DNA of 64,000 nucleotides from positions 1-64,000 of the forward strand of contig JBGARJ010000032.1 in NCBI GenBank assembly GCA_044230315.1, read 5' to 3'. Below the pieces are notes generated by a model. That model had not been told where the DNA came from, did not search any database, and saw only the letters and a list, made by a program, of their open reading frames with translations. The position numbers and the translations under genes were made by a program. Within the stretch, counting starts at the first letter, position 1; the number at the start of each line of letters is the position of its first letter. The DNA is from M3007 sp044230315 (GTDB lineage: Bacteria; Bacteroidota; Bacteroidia; Chitinophagales; Saprospiraceae). Below are positions 51,112 through 60,922 of the stretch, one piece after another.

Positions 51112-52217
51112 TCCGGCGGGGCGCTTTCTACTTTTGGCGCATGATAGGCATTGTTTGGCGCAAGGCGGCGCCCGGAAGGATACCCGCAACCGGCAGCGGG
51201 CTGCTTTTCAGCTGCGCGCTGGCGCTGCTGCTGCTTGGCGCCGCACTCCCGGCCCAGCGGCTGGCGCCCCGGCTGCTGTCGCTCCAACCGGCCGACACCC
51301 TGCACACCGGACGGCTGTGGATGGCGGTGGGCGCCGGCAGCGTCGCCTACGGGGCCTCGATGGTCGGGCTGTACAAAACCTGGTACGCCGATTACCCCGC
51401 GGGGTCTTTTCACTTTTTCAACGATGCGGGCGAATGGAACCAGATGGACAAGATGGGGCACTGGCTCATGTCGTACAACGAAAGCCGCTGGGTGTACGGC
51501 GGCGCCCGCTGGACGGGCATGCGCCCCCGCGCGGCCGCCTGGCTGGGCTTTGCCGGCGGCCAGTTGATCCAGACGTCGTTCGAAGTGTTCGACGGGTTTT
51601 CCACCGAATGGGGCTTTTCCTGGAGCGATGTGGGGTTCAACCTCCTGGGCTCGGGCCTGTTCCTGTCGCAGCAACTCGGCTGGGGCGAACAGCGCATCCT
51701 GCTCAAGATGAGCGCCTGGCCGGTCCGGTATTCCGACGCGCCCATTTACCCCGTGGCGCCCGCCGGCAACCAGCAATGGACGACGCTCCAACAACGTGCC
51801 GACGAATTGTACGGCACCGGCCCCGTGAGCCTTTTTCTGAAAAATTACAATACCCTGGTAGTCTGGGCCTCGGTCAACCCCCGCGCGTTCTGGCGGCAGG
51901 CGCCCGGCTGGCTGCCCCGCTGGCTCAACCTCGCGGCCGGGATGGGCGCCGACAACCTGTTCGCCGGCTACGGATACCAATGGCAGGCCGGTAAAGCATG
52001 CACCGGCCCCGATTGCCTGCGTTATGCCGTGGACCCGCTCGAATACCCGCGCACACGTCAGTTTTTCCTGTCCTTCGACGTCGATCTGACCCGTTTGCGC
52101 GTGCGAAGCCGGTTTTTGCGCGCGCTGTTCGGCGCGGTCAACATCCTCAAATTCCCCGCACCGGCGCTGGAATACACCAGTGGCGGGCGTTTTCGTTTTC
52201 ATCCGGTGTATTTTTAA
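51108..52217 (+). CDS. DUF2279 family protein
   Basis: The protein has 369 residues, coupled to dgkA by an ATGA overlap. An N-terminal membrane or signal segment (LLFSCALALLLLGAALPAQ, ending about 49) is followed by the DUF2279 pattern: VGAGSVAYGASMVGLYKTWYADYP, SFHFFNDAGEWNQMDKMGHWLMSY, GFSWSDVGFNLLGSGLFLSQQLGW. E. coli YfiM belongs to this family. Role unknown; it probably sits in the envelope, and pairing with a lipid kinase suggests a lipid or cell-wall link, which is only an inference. Confidence 0.82.
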   Translation: MIRRGAFYFWRMIGIVWRKAAPGRIPATGSGLLFSCALALLLLGAALPAQRLAPRLLSLQPADTLHTGRLWMAVGAGSVAYGASMVGLYKTWYADYPAGSFHFFNDAGEWNQMDKMGHWLMSYNESRWVYGGARWTGMRPRAAAWLGFAGGQLIQTSFEVFDGFSTEWGFSWSDVGFNLLGSGLFLSQQLGWGEQRILLKMSAWPVRYSDAPIYPVAPAGNQQWTTLQQRADELYGTGPVSLFLKNYNTLVVWASVNPRAFWRQAPGWLPRWLNLAAGMGADNLFAGYGYQWQAGKACTGPDCLRYAVDPLEYPRTRQFFLSFDVDLTRLRVRSRFLRALFGAVNILKFPAPALEYTSGGRFRFHPVYF

Positions 52218-52368
52218 CGTTTTGCTTAAATTTACAAAAATTTTGTCTCTAAACCGGTTCCATTAGGAAGCGTCTTCAGAACTTGCCGTATCATATATGA
52301 TCTCCTAATCCGCCTGAATTTAATCCACCAACAATTTATTCTCTCACCTTTCAATCTTCTTTTCTGCT

Positions 52369-55300
52369 ATGCGCATCCCGAACATTTTGCCGATGCTGCT
52401 GCTGACCTTTTCCATGGCAGCGCAGAATTTACCGTGTCACATTTACGATCTCACCGCCCAGGTTATCGACTGCAACAACGGCCAGTTTTACGTGAAACTG
52501 GACTTTATGCATGAAAATACCGGCGATTTATTTCGCGTTCAGGGCAACGGCGTGGTGTACGACACCTTCGCCTACAACCAGGTGCCGGTAGTTGTCGGAC
52601 CCCTGGCGGCCAACGGAACCACCGTCTACGAGTTTGTGGTCCGCGACCTGGCCAATCCCGACTGCCAGGCGAGCACCAAGGTGGGCCCGGTCAGCTGCGT
52701 GCCCCCCGGACCCTGTGAGATCTACGATGTGGCGGTAGGCACCGGCGATTGTACCTCCGACAGTACGTACCAACTCAAACTGAACTTTAAAGTAGCCAAT
52801 TCAACCAGCGACGATTTCGACCTTGTGGGCAACGGCCATATGCTCGGCACGTTTTCCCTGAGCCAGTTACCCTTGTCTTTCAACAACTTTCCGGCAGTAG
52901 CCGGTGCAGGTGGTTATGTAAGGATCTGCATTCACGACAACCCGAACTGCTGCGCCATCAAACAATTCACGGCGCCCGTCTGCCCGAAGCCCGACCCTTG
53001 CAAGATTTACGATATTAGCGTTGAAACCGGCGATTGCCAGGCCGACAGCACTTACAAGATCAAACTGAATTTTAAAGTCACCAACCCGGGCAACGACTTC
53101 TTCGACGTGTGGGCCGGCAACGGCAAATACCTGGGCAATTTTCCCTTGAGCCAACTCCCCTTGAGCCTTTCCCTCCCCTGGGGCGGCGGCACGGTGGACA
53201 AGATTAAAATTTGTATCAACGACCACCCCGATTGCTGCACCGTCAAAGAATTCCCGGCGCCGCCGTGTTTCAGCCTCTGCCGCATCCAGAACCTGGTGGT
53301 GGAAACGGGCGACTGTACGTCCGACAGCACCTACGGCATTTGGGTGAAATTTGAAACGGCTGTTACGGTCGACTCTTTCAGTGTGTGGGCCGGCAACGGT
53401 CAGTTCCTCGGCCGTTTTGCCAAAGCCAACCTGCCGCTGCACCTGACCAACTTCCCCTGGGGCGGCGGTACCATCGACGCCATCAAGATCTGCATCAGCA
53501 ACACCTGCTGCCGTACCAAAGAATTCAACGTGCCGGCTTGCCTGGCGCCCCCCTGCGCAATCAACGACCTCAAGGTGGCAGTGGGCGACTGCACCACGCC
53601 GAAGACGTACAAAGTAGAGTTGAATTTCTCGGTGCTCAGCCCCAATGCCGCCGTCAAATTTGAGGTTTGGGCCGACAACGGCGATTTCCTCGGTACACAC
53701 AGTTTGTCCGAACTGCCGCTGGCGCTCAACTTCCCCTGGAACGGCGACAAAGTGGACGGCCTGAAAGTATGCCTGCTCAACGCCGACGGCAAAGAGATCT
53801 GCTGCAAGATCATCACCTTCACCCCGCCCGATTGCGTGGGCGTCACCTGCGGCATTTTCAACCTCAAAGTGGAAACCGGGAAATGCAGCACCGACGGCAC
53901 TTATGAAGTGTGGGTGAATTTCCAGACGCCGGTGGCCAGCCTGAGCAAGTTCGGCATCTGGTCGGGGACCGGCAAATTCCTGGGCTTTTACACCGTGGCC
54001 GACCTGCCCGTTCATATCCTGAAATTCCCGTGGAGCGGCGGCAGTACCGATAAGATCATCGTTTGCTTCGGCAGCGCCTGCTGCGAAACCCGCGAGTTCA
54101 ATGCCCCCGACTGCGTGGCGCACCCCTGCGGCATCGTCGACCTGGTGGCCGCTCCGGGCGATTGCAGCTCGGACAGCACCTATCAACTGAAGATCAATTT
54201 CCACCTGTCCTATCCGCTCCCGGCGCCCGGCTTGCCGTTTATCGTGTATGCGGCCAATGGCAAAGCGCTGGGTACGTTCAATACCGCCAATCTGCCGATC
54301 ACGATCCCGAATTTCCCCTGGAACGGCAATGCCGTGGATGCGGTGAAAATTTGCGTGATTAACACTGCCTCTCCCACCACCAACATCTTGTGCTGCGAGG
54401 TAGTCGAATTCAAGGCGCCGGATTGCATCGGTGCGCCCTGCGGCATTTACAACCTGAAGGTAGAGACCGGCGCCTGCAACGACGACGGCACCTATGAGAT
54501 ATGGGTCAACTTCATGACCACCTCGGCTGCCGGCTCGTTCACTATTTATGCCGGCAACGGCCAGTCGTTGGGCACTTATTCGGTGGCCGACCTGCCTGTT
54601 CACATCGCCCACTTCCCGGGCGGCGGAGCGGCGGTGGGTGTCGTCAAGGTCTGCCTGGCTACGGCGCCCGGCTCGACACCCTGTTGCCGTACGAAGGAAT
54701 TCAAGGCGCCGGTTTGCGGCAACCCCTGCGGATTGAGCGACCTGGTGGTGAAAACGGGCGATTGCACCTCCGACAGTACATACGAAGTGTGGATCGACTT
54801 CAAAGTGGTCAGCCCGTCGAATACGACCTTGTTTGCCGTGTACGCCAATGGCACGCTGATGGGGCAATACCCGCTGACGGTGCTGCCTTTGCACCTCACG
54901 AATTTCCCCTGGAACGGCGGCCCGAACGATGTGGTCAAAGTCTGCCTCGTCACGCCGGCCGGCGTCTTGTGCTGCGAAACCAAAGAGTTCAAGGTGCCCG
55001 ACTGCCTCCAAACCGGCCCCTGTGAAATTTACGACCTGGTGGCCGACCCCGGCCCCTGCACTTCCGACAGCACCTACAAACTGGTCTTGAATTTCAAGGT
55101 CCACAATGCAGGCCAGGCGGCCAAATTCGGTGTGTGGGCCAACGGCACCCTGCTGGGCTTCTATGCCCTGAGCGACCTGCCGCTTACCATCCCGAATTTC
55201 CCCTCCGACGGCGGCCCGAACGACGTGGTCAAAGTGTGCCTCATCACCAGCAACACGGCCGGCTCCGTCACCTGCTGTGCGACCAAGGAGTTTAAAGTGC

Positions 55301-57063
55301 CCGATTGCCTGCAGCACCCCTGCGATATCTACGATATAAAAGTGGAAACAGGCGCCTGCAACGACGACGGCACGTATGAGGTGTGGCTGAATTTCAAGGT
55401 AAATTACCCGCCATCGCTGTCCACGCACTTTGGCGTGTGGGCCAACGGCACGCTGCTGGGCTTTTTCCCGCTGTCGCAACTACCGCTTTATATTCCGCAT
55501 TTCCCGACCAATGGCGGTCCGAACGACGTGATCAAGGTCTGCCTCTCGAACACCGGATCGATCGGGTGCTGCGAAACCATTGAGTTCAAAGTGCCGGATT
55601 GCTTGTCCAACGAACCGTGCAAGGTGTACGACCTTGTCGTTCAAACCGGCGGCTGTACCAGCGACAGCACGTATGAAGTGAAAATCGACTTCAAAACGAC
55701 GCATCCGGGCAATGATTACTTCGAAGTATGGGCCGGTAACGGCCACTACCTGGGCTATTTCAAACTGAGCGACCTGCCGCTGGTCATCCAAAAATTCCCC
55801 TGGGGCGGCGGCGCGGTTGATGTGATCAAGATCTGCATCAACGACAATCCGAACTGCTGCATTGTCAAGGAATTCAAGGTGCCCGACTGCCTGCAACAGG
55901 CGCCTTGTTCGATCTATGATCTGAAAGTGCAAACGGGCGACTGCAATGCCGACGGCACGTACCATGCCTGGGTCACCTTCAAAGTGAACAGCCCCGGCGT
56001 GGTGGCCACCTTCGGCGTGTGGGCCAACGGTAAGTTCCTCGGGATTTTCCCGCTGACGAGCCTGCCGCTGCATATCGAACATTTCCCGACCGACGGCGGC
56101 CCGAACGACGTCGTGAAGGTGTGCCTGCTCAGCACCGCTTCCACCCCGCCGCTTTGCTGCGCTACGGTGGAATTTCCGGTGCCCAACTGTGCGTCGCCCT
56201 GCTCGATCTACGACCTGAAGGTGGAGACCGGTGATTGTAACGACGACGGCACCTACCACGCCTGGGTCAACTTCAAAGTGAATGCGCCGGCATCCACCAA
56301 TGCCTTCATGTTGTGGGCCAACGGCCAATTGTTGGGGACTTTCCCGCTGTCGAGCCTGCCCTTGCACATCGAGCATTTCCCGACCGACGGCGGCCCGAAC
56401 GACGTGGTAAAAGTGTGCCTGGGCACGCCTAATACCTTGCCGACCTGCTGCGCCACGCTGGAGTTCCCGGTACCGGCCTGTTTGGGTAACAATTGCCACA
56501 TTTACGATTTGGCGGTGACCCATACCCCTTGTTTGTGCGGGCAATTCTTCGCCATTCTGACCTTCAAGTTTGATCACGGCGGCAGCGGCGGTTTCGATAT
56601 TGTCGGAAACGGCGTCAACTACGGCAACTTCCCGTACAACCAACCGCAGCCGATCGTGCTGGGTCCGCTCGACGGCGATGGCATCAAGGCTTATGAATTT
56701 GTGGTCCGCGATCACCTGCATCCCGATTGTCAGGATGCCGTCGACCTCGGGGTCGTGGATTGCACGACACAGTTCCAGATTGCTGCCGGCACCAATACGC
56801 CAAAAGCGGCGGGCAAACTGACCCTTGCGCCCAATCCGACGACCAACTGGATCTCGGTAACCGCACAAATGAACAACGGCCTGGCGGTTGGCCAGGCCAC
56901 GGTGGAGATCCGGCAGGCCGATGGCCGGCTGGCGCACACGCTGGTGGTTCCGGAAGGCAATAATTTCCAGGTGGACGTGAGCAATTTACCGGCGGGGTTG
57001 TACCGGCTGTCGTTGCAAACCGCAACGGCGCGGCTGGAAAGCACCTTCGCCAAACAGCAATAA
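52369..57063 (+). CDS. Giant Cys-rich tandem-repeat surface protein with T9SS domain
   Basis: The protein has 1564 residues with a signal peptide (1-18). About 15 repeats of roughly 95-105 residues follow. The 13 inner ones share the pattern PCxIYDLxVxTGDCxxDxTY, FxVWANGxxLGxFPLSxLPLxI, FPxxGGxxDVVKVCL, CCxTxEFxxPxC, with five to six Cys each. The first and last repeats are a different type resembling each other (QVIDCNNGQFYVKL / HTPCLCGQFFAIL; then NGVVYDTFAYNQ / NGVNYGNFPYNQ; both with YEFVVRDxxxPDCQ), like end caps. The T9SS sorting domain is at about 1483-1564 (LAPNPTTNWISV, LPAGLYRLSLQ). No enzyme motif is visible. A disulfide-stabilised adhesin or stalk is likely; the family is not recognised. 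Confidence 0.88.
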   Translation: MRIPNILPMLLLTFSMAAQNLPCHIYDLTAQVIDCNNGQFYVKLDFMHENTGDLFRVQGNGVVYDTFAYNQVPVVVGPLAANGTTVYEFVVRDLANPDCQASTKVGPVSCVPPGPCEIYDVAVGTGDCTSDSTYQLKLNFKVANSTSDDFDLVGNGHMLGTFSLSQLPLSFNNFPAVAGAGGYVRICIHDNPNCCAIKQFTAPVCPKPDPCKIYDISVETGDCQADSTYKIKLNFKVTNPGNDFFDVWAGNGKYLGNFPLSQLPLSLSLPWGGGTVDKIKICINDHPDCCTVKEFPAPPCFSLCRIQNLVVETGDCTSDSTYGIWVKFETAVTVDSFSVWAGNGQFLGRFAKANLPLHLTNFPWGGGTIDAIKICISNTCCRTKEFNVPACLAPPCAINDLKVAVGDCTTPKTYKVELNFSVLSPNAAVKFEVWADNGDFLGTHSLSELPLALNFPWNGDKVDGLKVCLLNADGKEICCKIITFTPPDCVGVTCGIFNLKVETGKCSTDGTYEVWVNFQTPVASLSKFGIWSGTGKFLGFYTVADLPVHILKFPWSGGSTDKIIVCFGSACCETREFNAPDCVAHPCGIVDLVAAPGDCSSDSTYQLKINFHLSYPLPAPGLPFIVYAANGKALGTFNTANLPITIPNFPWNGNAVDAVKICVINTASPTTNILCCEVVEFKAPDCIGAPCGIYNLKVETGACNDDGTYEIWVNFMTTSAAGSFTIYAGNGQSLGTYSVADLPVHIAHFPGGGAAVGVVKVCLATAPGSTPCCRTKEFKAPVCGNPCGLSDLVVKTGDCTSDSTYEVWIDFKVVSPSNTTLFAVYANGTLMGQYPLTVLPLHLTNFPWNGGPNDVVKVCLVTPAGVLCCETKEFKVPDCLQTGPCEIYDLVADPGPCTSDSTYKLVLNFKVHNAGQAAKFGVWANGTLLGFYALSDLPLTIPNFPSDGGPNDVVKVCLITSNTAGSVTCCATKEFKVPDCLQHPCDIYDIKVETGACNDDGTYEVWLNFKVNYPPSLSTHFGVWANGTLLGFFPLSQLPLYIPHFPTNGGPNDVIKVCLSNTGSIGCCETIEFKVPDCLSNEPCKVYDLVVQTGGCTSDSTYEVKIDFKTTHPGNDYFEVWAGNGHYLGYFKLSDLPLVIQKFPWGGGAVDVIKICINDNPNCCIVKEFKVPDCLQQAPCSIYDLKVQTGDCNADGTYHAWVTFKVNSPGVVATFGVWANGKFLGIFPLTSLPLHIEHFPTDGGPNDVVKVCLLSTASTPPLCCATVEFPVPNCASPCSIYDLKVETGDCNDDGTYHAWVNFKVNAPASTNAFMLWANGQLLGTFPLSSLPLHIEHFPTDGGPNDVVKVCLGTPNTLPTCCATLEFPVPACLGNNCHIYDLAVTHTPCLCGQFFAILTFKFDHGGSGGFDIVGNGVNYGNFPYNQPQPIVLGPLDGDGIKAYEFVVRDHLHPDCQDAVDLGVVDCTTQFQIAAGTNTPKAAGKLTLAPNPTTNWISVTAQMNNGLAVGQATVEIRQADGRLAHTLVVPEGNNFQVDVSNLPAGLYRLSLQTATARLESTFAKQQ

Positions 57064-57107
57064 GCAGTTAATTTGATGTGAAGCAAACCTCCGGTTTGCA
57101 AAAAAAA

Positions 57108-58566
57108 CATGAGTCATCCCGAATTTTGAGCCCAGGAGCAGAAGAGGCAATTAGCGATGGCCATCCTGAGTCTGTAAAGCGGTATCGAGGCTTCTCGGTA
57201 CCGCTTTCCTGTACGATGCGCCCAATTTTGAAGAAATATTGGGACCCAATCTTTCCAATTTCGCATTACGGTGAGCAAAAAGTCGTACACCAAAGCGACG
57301 ATAGCCATTAGTTTCATTCTGTTGTCCCAAAACCAAAGCCTTGGTGATTCCAGACCCATCTCTGATTTTAAGAATCGGAATCCTTGTTCGGCTTCCCAAC
57401 GATGCATATAAGTGAAGAGGACTTCCCAGGCTTGGCTTGCCTTTTCGATGGGCAATGAGGTGATTAAATACATGGGGCTATTGTAATTGTGTTTATCCCT
57501 TACAATTACCAGAAATAATTGGTTATCAGGATATTCTGGATGGTTTACCGGTGCCCAGTCAATAGAGATTCGTTTGTCTTTTTGGCGGGCTTTATCCCGT
57601 ACAATTCTACTTGCCCTACCCTTAAAAGAGCGGGCTAAGAGGTGGGTTTTCTTACAGCCTTTTTGTTGATGAACCAACAAATGATTTTGCTTCCAGCGGA
57701 TGATAAATGCTTGTTTGAAGTGGAATAAATAGCGAAGCATCTTTTCGTTGGCATACCCCCGGTCCAGGACATGAACTAATGCCTGAGCAACGTGCTGGTG
57801 CAATTTTCTCAGTAACTGATAAATAATATTGTCAGGGTCTTCCTTGAATCTGCCCCGGGTGGTCCACCAACTCATTTGACATACACTTGGCACCCCGCCC
57901 AAATGAGATAAAAACACACCCGTCCATTGAAAACCCGGCACACAAATACGACCCACAGGAGGATGGAAAAACCCTGGGCGAATTCTGGTCAATCGTTGAC
58001 CCTTGCTGCTAAATACACTGCAAAGTCCTTCGGCTACCCAACTTTCATGCTTCTCCACCCGACTATCATCCCACAACATCAGTGGACGTTTGCCTTGCTG
58101 CAAAATCTGTTCAATGCGCGCTTTAGCACGTGTAAACAAATGAGTGTCAATCAACTCCGAGGACCATTTCTTCGATCTGAGCAGATTACTAATTCGCTTG
58201 GTGCCCGCCGGCGCATGTTCGAAACCAATCACGTAACCCCCTAACTCAGTCAGTAACAAACCCATAGCACGGTTTCTAAACATCAATATGATGTTAAACA
58301 AATCCAAAAAAGTGCTGACCAGCCGCTTGTCAATTTGAGCATCCAGGTCTTGACGAATCTGCCTGCTGTACTGCTCTATTCGACGAAGAAGAAAGGTACT
58401 CGCGCTTGGCTTAGTGCTAGCCGTTGAGTAATTTTGCTCTACAATTTTAAACATTTGACCTCCTGTCTTTTTGGTGTGGTGAGATACCCAAATTTACAGG
58501 AGGTTTCTTTTTGCCCATAAAAAAATCCCGAATCTTGGTGATCACCAAAATTCGGGATGACTCATG
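57108..58566. mobile_element. Insertion sequence with 21-bp perfect terminal inverted repeats
   Basis: The left end (57108-57128) and right end (58546-58566) are perfect inverted repeats beginning CATGAGTCATCCCGAA. CATG is itself palindromic and could be the target duplication. A third copy of the end sequence near the right end (about 58525-58540) makes a hairpin around TTGGTGATCACCAA. Confidence 0.85.
57114..58454 (-). CDS. IS4-type DDE transposase
   Basis: The protein has 446 residues from the ATG at 58454. Visible acids: LMLWDDSRVEKHES (first Asp), VLDRGYANEKML (second Asp) and YMHRWEAEQGFRFLKSEMGLES (the Y-R-E motif of the IS4 superfamily). The frame is intact and nearly fills the element, ending inside the left inverted repeat. 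Base composition is lower in GC than the neighbours. It cuts and pastes the 57108-58566 element. Confidence 0.87.
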   Translation of the reverse strand: MFKIVEQNYSTASTKPSASTFLLRRIEQYSRQIRQDLDAQIDKRLVSTFLDLFNIILMFRNRAMGLLLTELGGYVIGFEHAPAGTKRISNLLRSKKWSSELIDTHLFTRAKARIEQILQQGKRPLMLWDDSRVEKHESWVAEGLCSVFSSKGQRLTRIRPGFFHPPVGRICVPGFQWTGVFLSHLGGVPSVCQMSWWTTRGRFKEDPDNIIYQLLRKLHQHVAQALVHVLDRGYANEKMLRYLFHFKQAFIIRWKQNHLLVHQQKGCKKTHLLARSFKGRASRIVRDKARQKDKRISIDWAPVNHPEYPDNQLFLVIVRDKHNYNSPMYLITSLPIEKASQAWEVLFTYMHRWEAEQGFRFLKSEMGLESPRLWFWDNRMKLMAIVALVYDFLLTVMRNWKDWVPIFLQNWAHRTGKRYREASIPLYRLRMAIANCLFCSWAQNSG

Positions 58567-58593
58567 TACCTTTTGCATCAAATTCCGAACGTA

Positions 58594-59067
58594 TTAATTC
58601 CGCCCGCCCTGCCGGCGGTCCAGCAGCCGTTCCTGGCGTTTGGCGCGGGCTTCCTGCAATTTGTTCAGCAAGCGTTCGCGGAATTCGCGTTCGGCGTTTG
58701 GTATTTTCGCGATTTTGCGCAGCGGGAGCACTTTCCGCAACTTTTGATACAGGTCCTTCTCCAGGTCTATATCGCGCTGGCGCATTTCAAAATGGCGCCT
58801 GACCAGGTCCTCCACTTCGCTGTCGTTCATGGCATCCAGTTGTTTCTTGGGTTTGAGGTCCTCCTGCATCCGGTCGCGGTTATCGAGGTATTCGTTATAG
58901 ATCGGCCAGAAACCTTGCGCTTCTTCCGGTGTGAGGTGCAGGACTTCGGTGAATATGGCAACGCGGTAGGCCTGAAGGCGTTCGTCGCGTTTATCCGGAT
59001 CGGGTTGTGCCCAGAGGGAGGCGCCGCACAAGAGGATTAAAATGACGGTGAAATAATGGCGCTTCAT
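58594..59067 (-). CDS. Periplasmic CpxP/Spy-like protein of the sigma-factor operon
   Basis: The protein has 157 residues from the ATG at 59067 (MKRHYFTVILILLCGASLWAQ, signal peptide 1-21). The mature part is helical and highly charged: LHLTPEEAQGFWPIYNEYLDNRDRMQ, then MRQRDIDLEKDLYQKLRKVLPLRKIAKIPNAEREFRERLL. This LTPEEAxxFWPIYN pattern is that of small periplasmic proteins often placed after ECF sigma and anti-sigma genes in Bacteroidota, with a loose resemblance to CpxP/Spy. A role as envelope-stress sensor or chaperone is inferred from context. Confidence 0.75.
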   Translation of the reverse strand: MKRHYFTVILILLCGASLWAQPDPDKRDERLQAYRVAIFTEVLHLTPEEAQGFWPIYNEYLDNRDRMQEDLKPKKQLDAMNDSEVEDLVRRHFEMRQRDIDLEKDLYQKLRKVLPLRKIAKIPNAEREFRERLLNKLQEARAKRQERLLDRRQGGRN

Positions 59068-59107
59068 GGCGTGTGCAATTGTTTGGTGAATACTGATTGA
59101 TGTCAAC

Positions 59108-59671
59108 TTATAGTAATTCTTCCAGCTCGTCGTCGCTCATGTCTTTGAGCAGGTTGTCGAGGTCTTTGGGTGATATCTGCAATTCGTGCGTAGCGGCGTT
59201 TTGTTCGCCGGGATTGTTGGTTTCCGGGGTCTGGATGGTGATGAACGGCAGCTCGTCGCCCGGCAAGGCAAAAGCGATTTGTTCCGGGTCGAGTTCCAGC
59301 AGATTGTCCATCAGGTAGGCTTCGGCATCGTCGGGACTGATATCTGCAGCGGCAATTGTGAGGGCCGGTTCGGCAGCCGGCGATGGGCTGAAGTACCACC
59401 AGGCAGCGAGGGCGATGGCGACGACGCCGGCGAAAGCCAGCGCCAGCCGGGGCTGGAAGAGCCCCTGCAATACCTGCCACCAGTGCGCGGGTGTCCGTTG
59501 GGGAAGCGGTTGGGGTTTGGCTCCGATGGCGTCCAGTTGACGGAATACTCCGGCTTCCAGCTGGTCGAAATAGTCGGCAGGAACCCGCAGCCCTTTGTCT
59601 TGCTCCAGCAACGGCTGCAGCGAAGGCGCGTGTTTGCCTAATTCCTCGGATAAACGATCTTTTTCTTTCAT
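59108..59671 (-). CDS. Single-pass membrane protein, anti-sigma-like
   Basis: The protein has 187 residues. The cytoplasmic N-terminus (1-70, with LRVPADYFDQLEAGVFRQL) resembles that of small membrane proteins encoded after ECF sigma genes. One membrane helix (about 75-94, LALAFAGVVAIALAAWWYF) leads to an acidic periplasmic tail ending KDLDNLLKDMSDDELEELL. No zinc-binding HxxxCxxC motif is seen, so it is not a classical ZAS anti-sigma factor. It lies 24 bases after the sigma gene and 40 bases before the CpxP-like gene. Confidence 0.7.
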   Translation of the reverse strand: MKEKDRLSEELGKHAPSLQPLLEQDKGLRVPADYFDQLEAGVFRQLDAIGAKPQPLPQRTPAHWWQVLQGLFQPRLALAFAGVVAIALAAWWYFSPSPAAEPALTIAAADISPDDAEAYLMDNLLELDPEQIAFALPGDELPFITIQTPETNNPGEQNAATHELQISPKDLDNLLKDMSDDELEELL

Positions 59672-59695
59672 GGCACGATCTTTTTGGGCGTTGTT

Positions 59696-60283
59696 CTATA
59701 CGTGATCCGCTTCGCGGAAAAACGATTCTATTTTTTTGACGGCATGGTGAAAGGAGGCTTTCAACGCGCCGACGGAAGTGTCGAGGATACCCGACATCTC
59801 CTCGTAGGGCATTTCGTCGTAATACCGCAGATTAAAAACAATGCGCTGTTTTTCCGGCAGTTGGGCGGCGGCTTCCTGCAGGCGGATTTGAAGCGCGTCG
59901 CCGTCGAACCATTCGTCTGCGCGGAGGCGTTCGGCCAGCGTTCCGGCGGTTTCATCGATCGACCTGCTGTTGTGGCGCGTCCGGCTCTGCATAAACGTAA
60001 TCGCTTCATTGGTAGCGATGCGGTACAACCAGGTGTACAATTTTGATTTGCCTTCGAACTGCAGGATGCCGCGGTAAATCTTGATGAACGTATTTTGGAG
60101 CACATCGTCGGCATCTTCGTGCACCAACACCATCCGGCGAATATGCCAGTACAATCGCTCTTTGTACGTGCTCATCAGGAGCCGGAATCCGCGCTCAAAT
60201 GTGCGGTCGGAGCGCAGGAGTTCCAGGATTTGGTCGTCCGAAGCGGGTTTGTTTGTTGCCGGCAGCTGCAAGTCCAGATTCAT
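59696..60283 (-). CDS. ECF-family RNA polymerase sigma factor
   Basis: The protein has 195 residues. Region 2 is DADDVLQNTFIKIYRGILQFEGKSKLYTWLYRIATNEAITFMQS (binds core polymerase and the -10 element). Region 4 is QLPEKQRIVFNLRYYDEMPYEEMSGILDTSVGALKASFHHAVKKI, a helix-turn-helix for the -35 element. It heads a three-gene operon with the membrane protein and the CpxP-like protein, so envelope stress is the likely input. It may direct its own operon, which was not testable here. Confidence 0.93.
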   Translation of the reverse strand: MNLDLQLPATNKPASDDQILELLRSDRTFERGFRLLMSTYKERLYWHIRRMVLVHEDADDVLQNTFIKIYRGILQFEGKSKLYTWLYRIATNEAITFMQSRTRHNSRSIDETAGTLAERLRADEWFDGDALQIRLQEAAAQLPEKQRIVFNLRYYDEMPYEEMSGILDTSVGALKASFHHAVKKIESFFREADHV

Positions 60284-60419
60284 TTTGCGCCTATGACATC
60301 CCGGGCGCGTGAAAGTTTAAGAATGCGTTAAGATTTTTTTGTCTGCGGCTCCGGGGTTTCCGGGTGCGGGCCGCTCGGTTTCGAGCGAATTCAGGTCAAA
60401 AATAGCATGGCCGGGTCGA

Positions 60420-60462
60420 AAAGAAAGCCCGGAATGCGCAATTGCATCCCGGGCTTCTTTTT
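60420..60462 (-). terminator. Bidirectional intrinsic terminator after the VOC gene
   Basis: A stem with arms 60427-60437 and 60444-60454 (GCCCGG plus ATGC, with one-base offsets) is flanked by a T-rich tract on both strands (TTCTTTTT on plus, TTTCTTTT on minus). It lies 55 bases after the stop of the VOC gene. Confidence 0.65.
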
Positions 60463-60508
60463 GGGTGGATAACAAATCAGGTAGAAAGCGGTAATGGCTG
60501 GGGGGCCT

Positions 60509-60922
60509 TTACTGGGGCTGGAGGTTCCGGTTCAGCATCCAGTGGATGCCGTATTTGTCGATCAGCATGCCAAAGTGAGCGCCCCAAAAGGTGTCTTCCA
60601 GCGGCATAGTTACCTTGCCACCGTCCGACAGTTTGTTGAAAATGGCCGTTTGCTCCGCCGCATTGTCGAGATCGAGGGTGAGTTGGACCGTGTTGCCCGG
60701 CTGCACCGGTTGGCCGGGCATGGAATCGGAGGCCATAAAAAAGAACTCGCCCGCCCGCAGCCGGGCGTGCATGATGCGTTGTTTGTGTTCGTCCGGGACT
60801 TCGAGCGGGCTATCGCCGTAGCGTTGCAGAAACTCGATTTCGCCGCCCAGGCAAGAGGCATAAAAATGCAACGCTTCTTCGCAATTACCCGCAAAACCCA
60901 GGTAAACATTCAATGTTTTCAT
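60509..60922 (-). CDS. VOC superfamily protein (PhnB-like)
   Basis: The protein has 137 residues from the ATG at 60922 (MKTLNVYLGFAGNCEEALHFY). The PhnB-type glyoxalase/VOC fold is recognised by NVYLGFAGNCEEALHFYASCLGGEI, IMHARLRAGEFFFMASDSMPG, VQLTLDLDNAAEQTAIFNKLSDGG and the closing WGAHFGMLIDKYGIHWMLN. Such proteins form paired beta-alpha-beta-beta-beta modules that bind a metal and small ligand; substrate unknown. Monocistronic with its own terminator. Confidence 0.9.
   Translation of the reverse strand: MKTLNVYLGFAGNCEEALHFYASCLGGEIEFLQRYGDSPLEVPDEHKQRIMHARLRAGEFFFMASDSMPGQPVQPGNTVQLTLDLDNAAEQTAIFNKLSDGGKVTMPLEDTFWGAHFGMLIDKYGIHWMLNRNLQPQ

Noticed and set aside
52867..55479. An 870-codon minus-strand frame within the giant repeat protein
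   Set aside because: It is a shadow of the repeat units. It has no signal peptide or recognisable domain, and the plus frame has both and a T9SS end.
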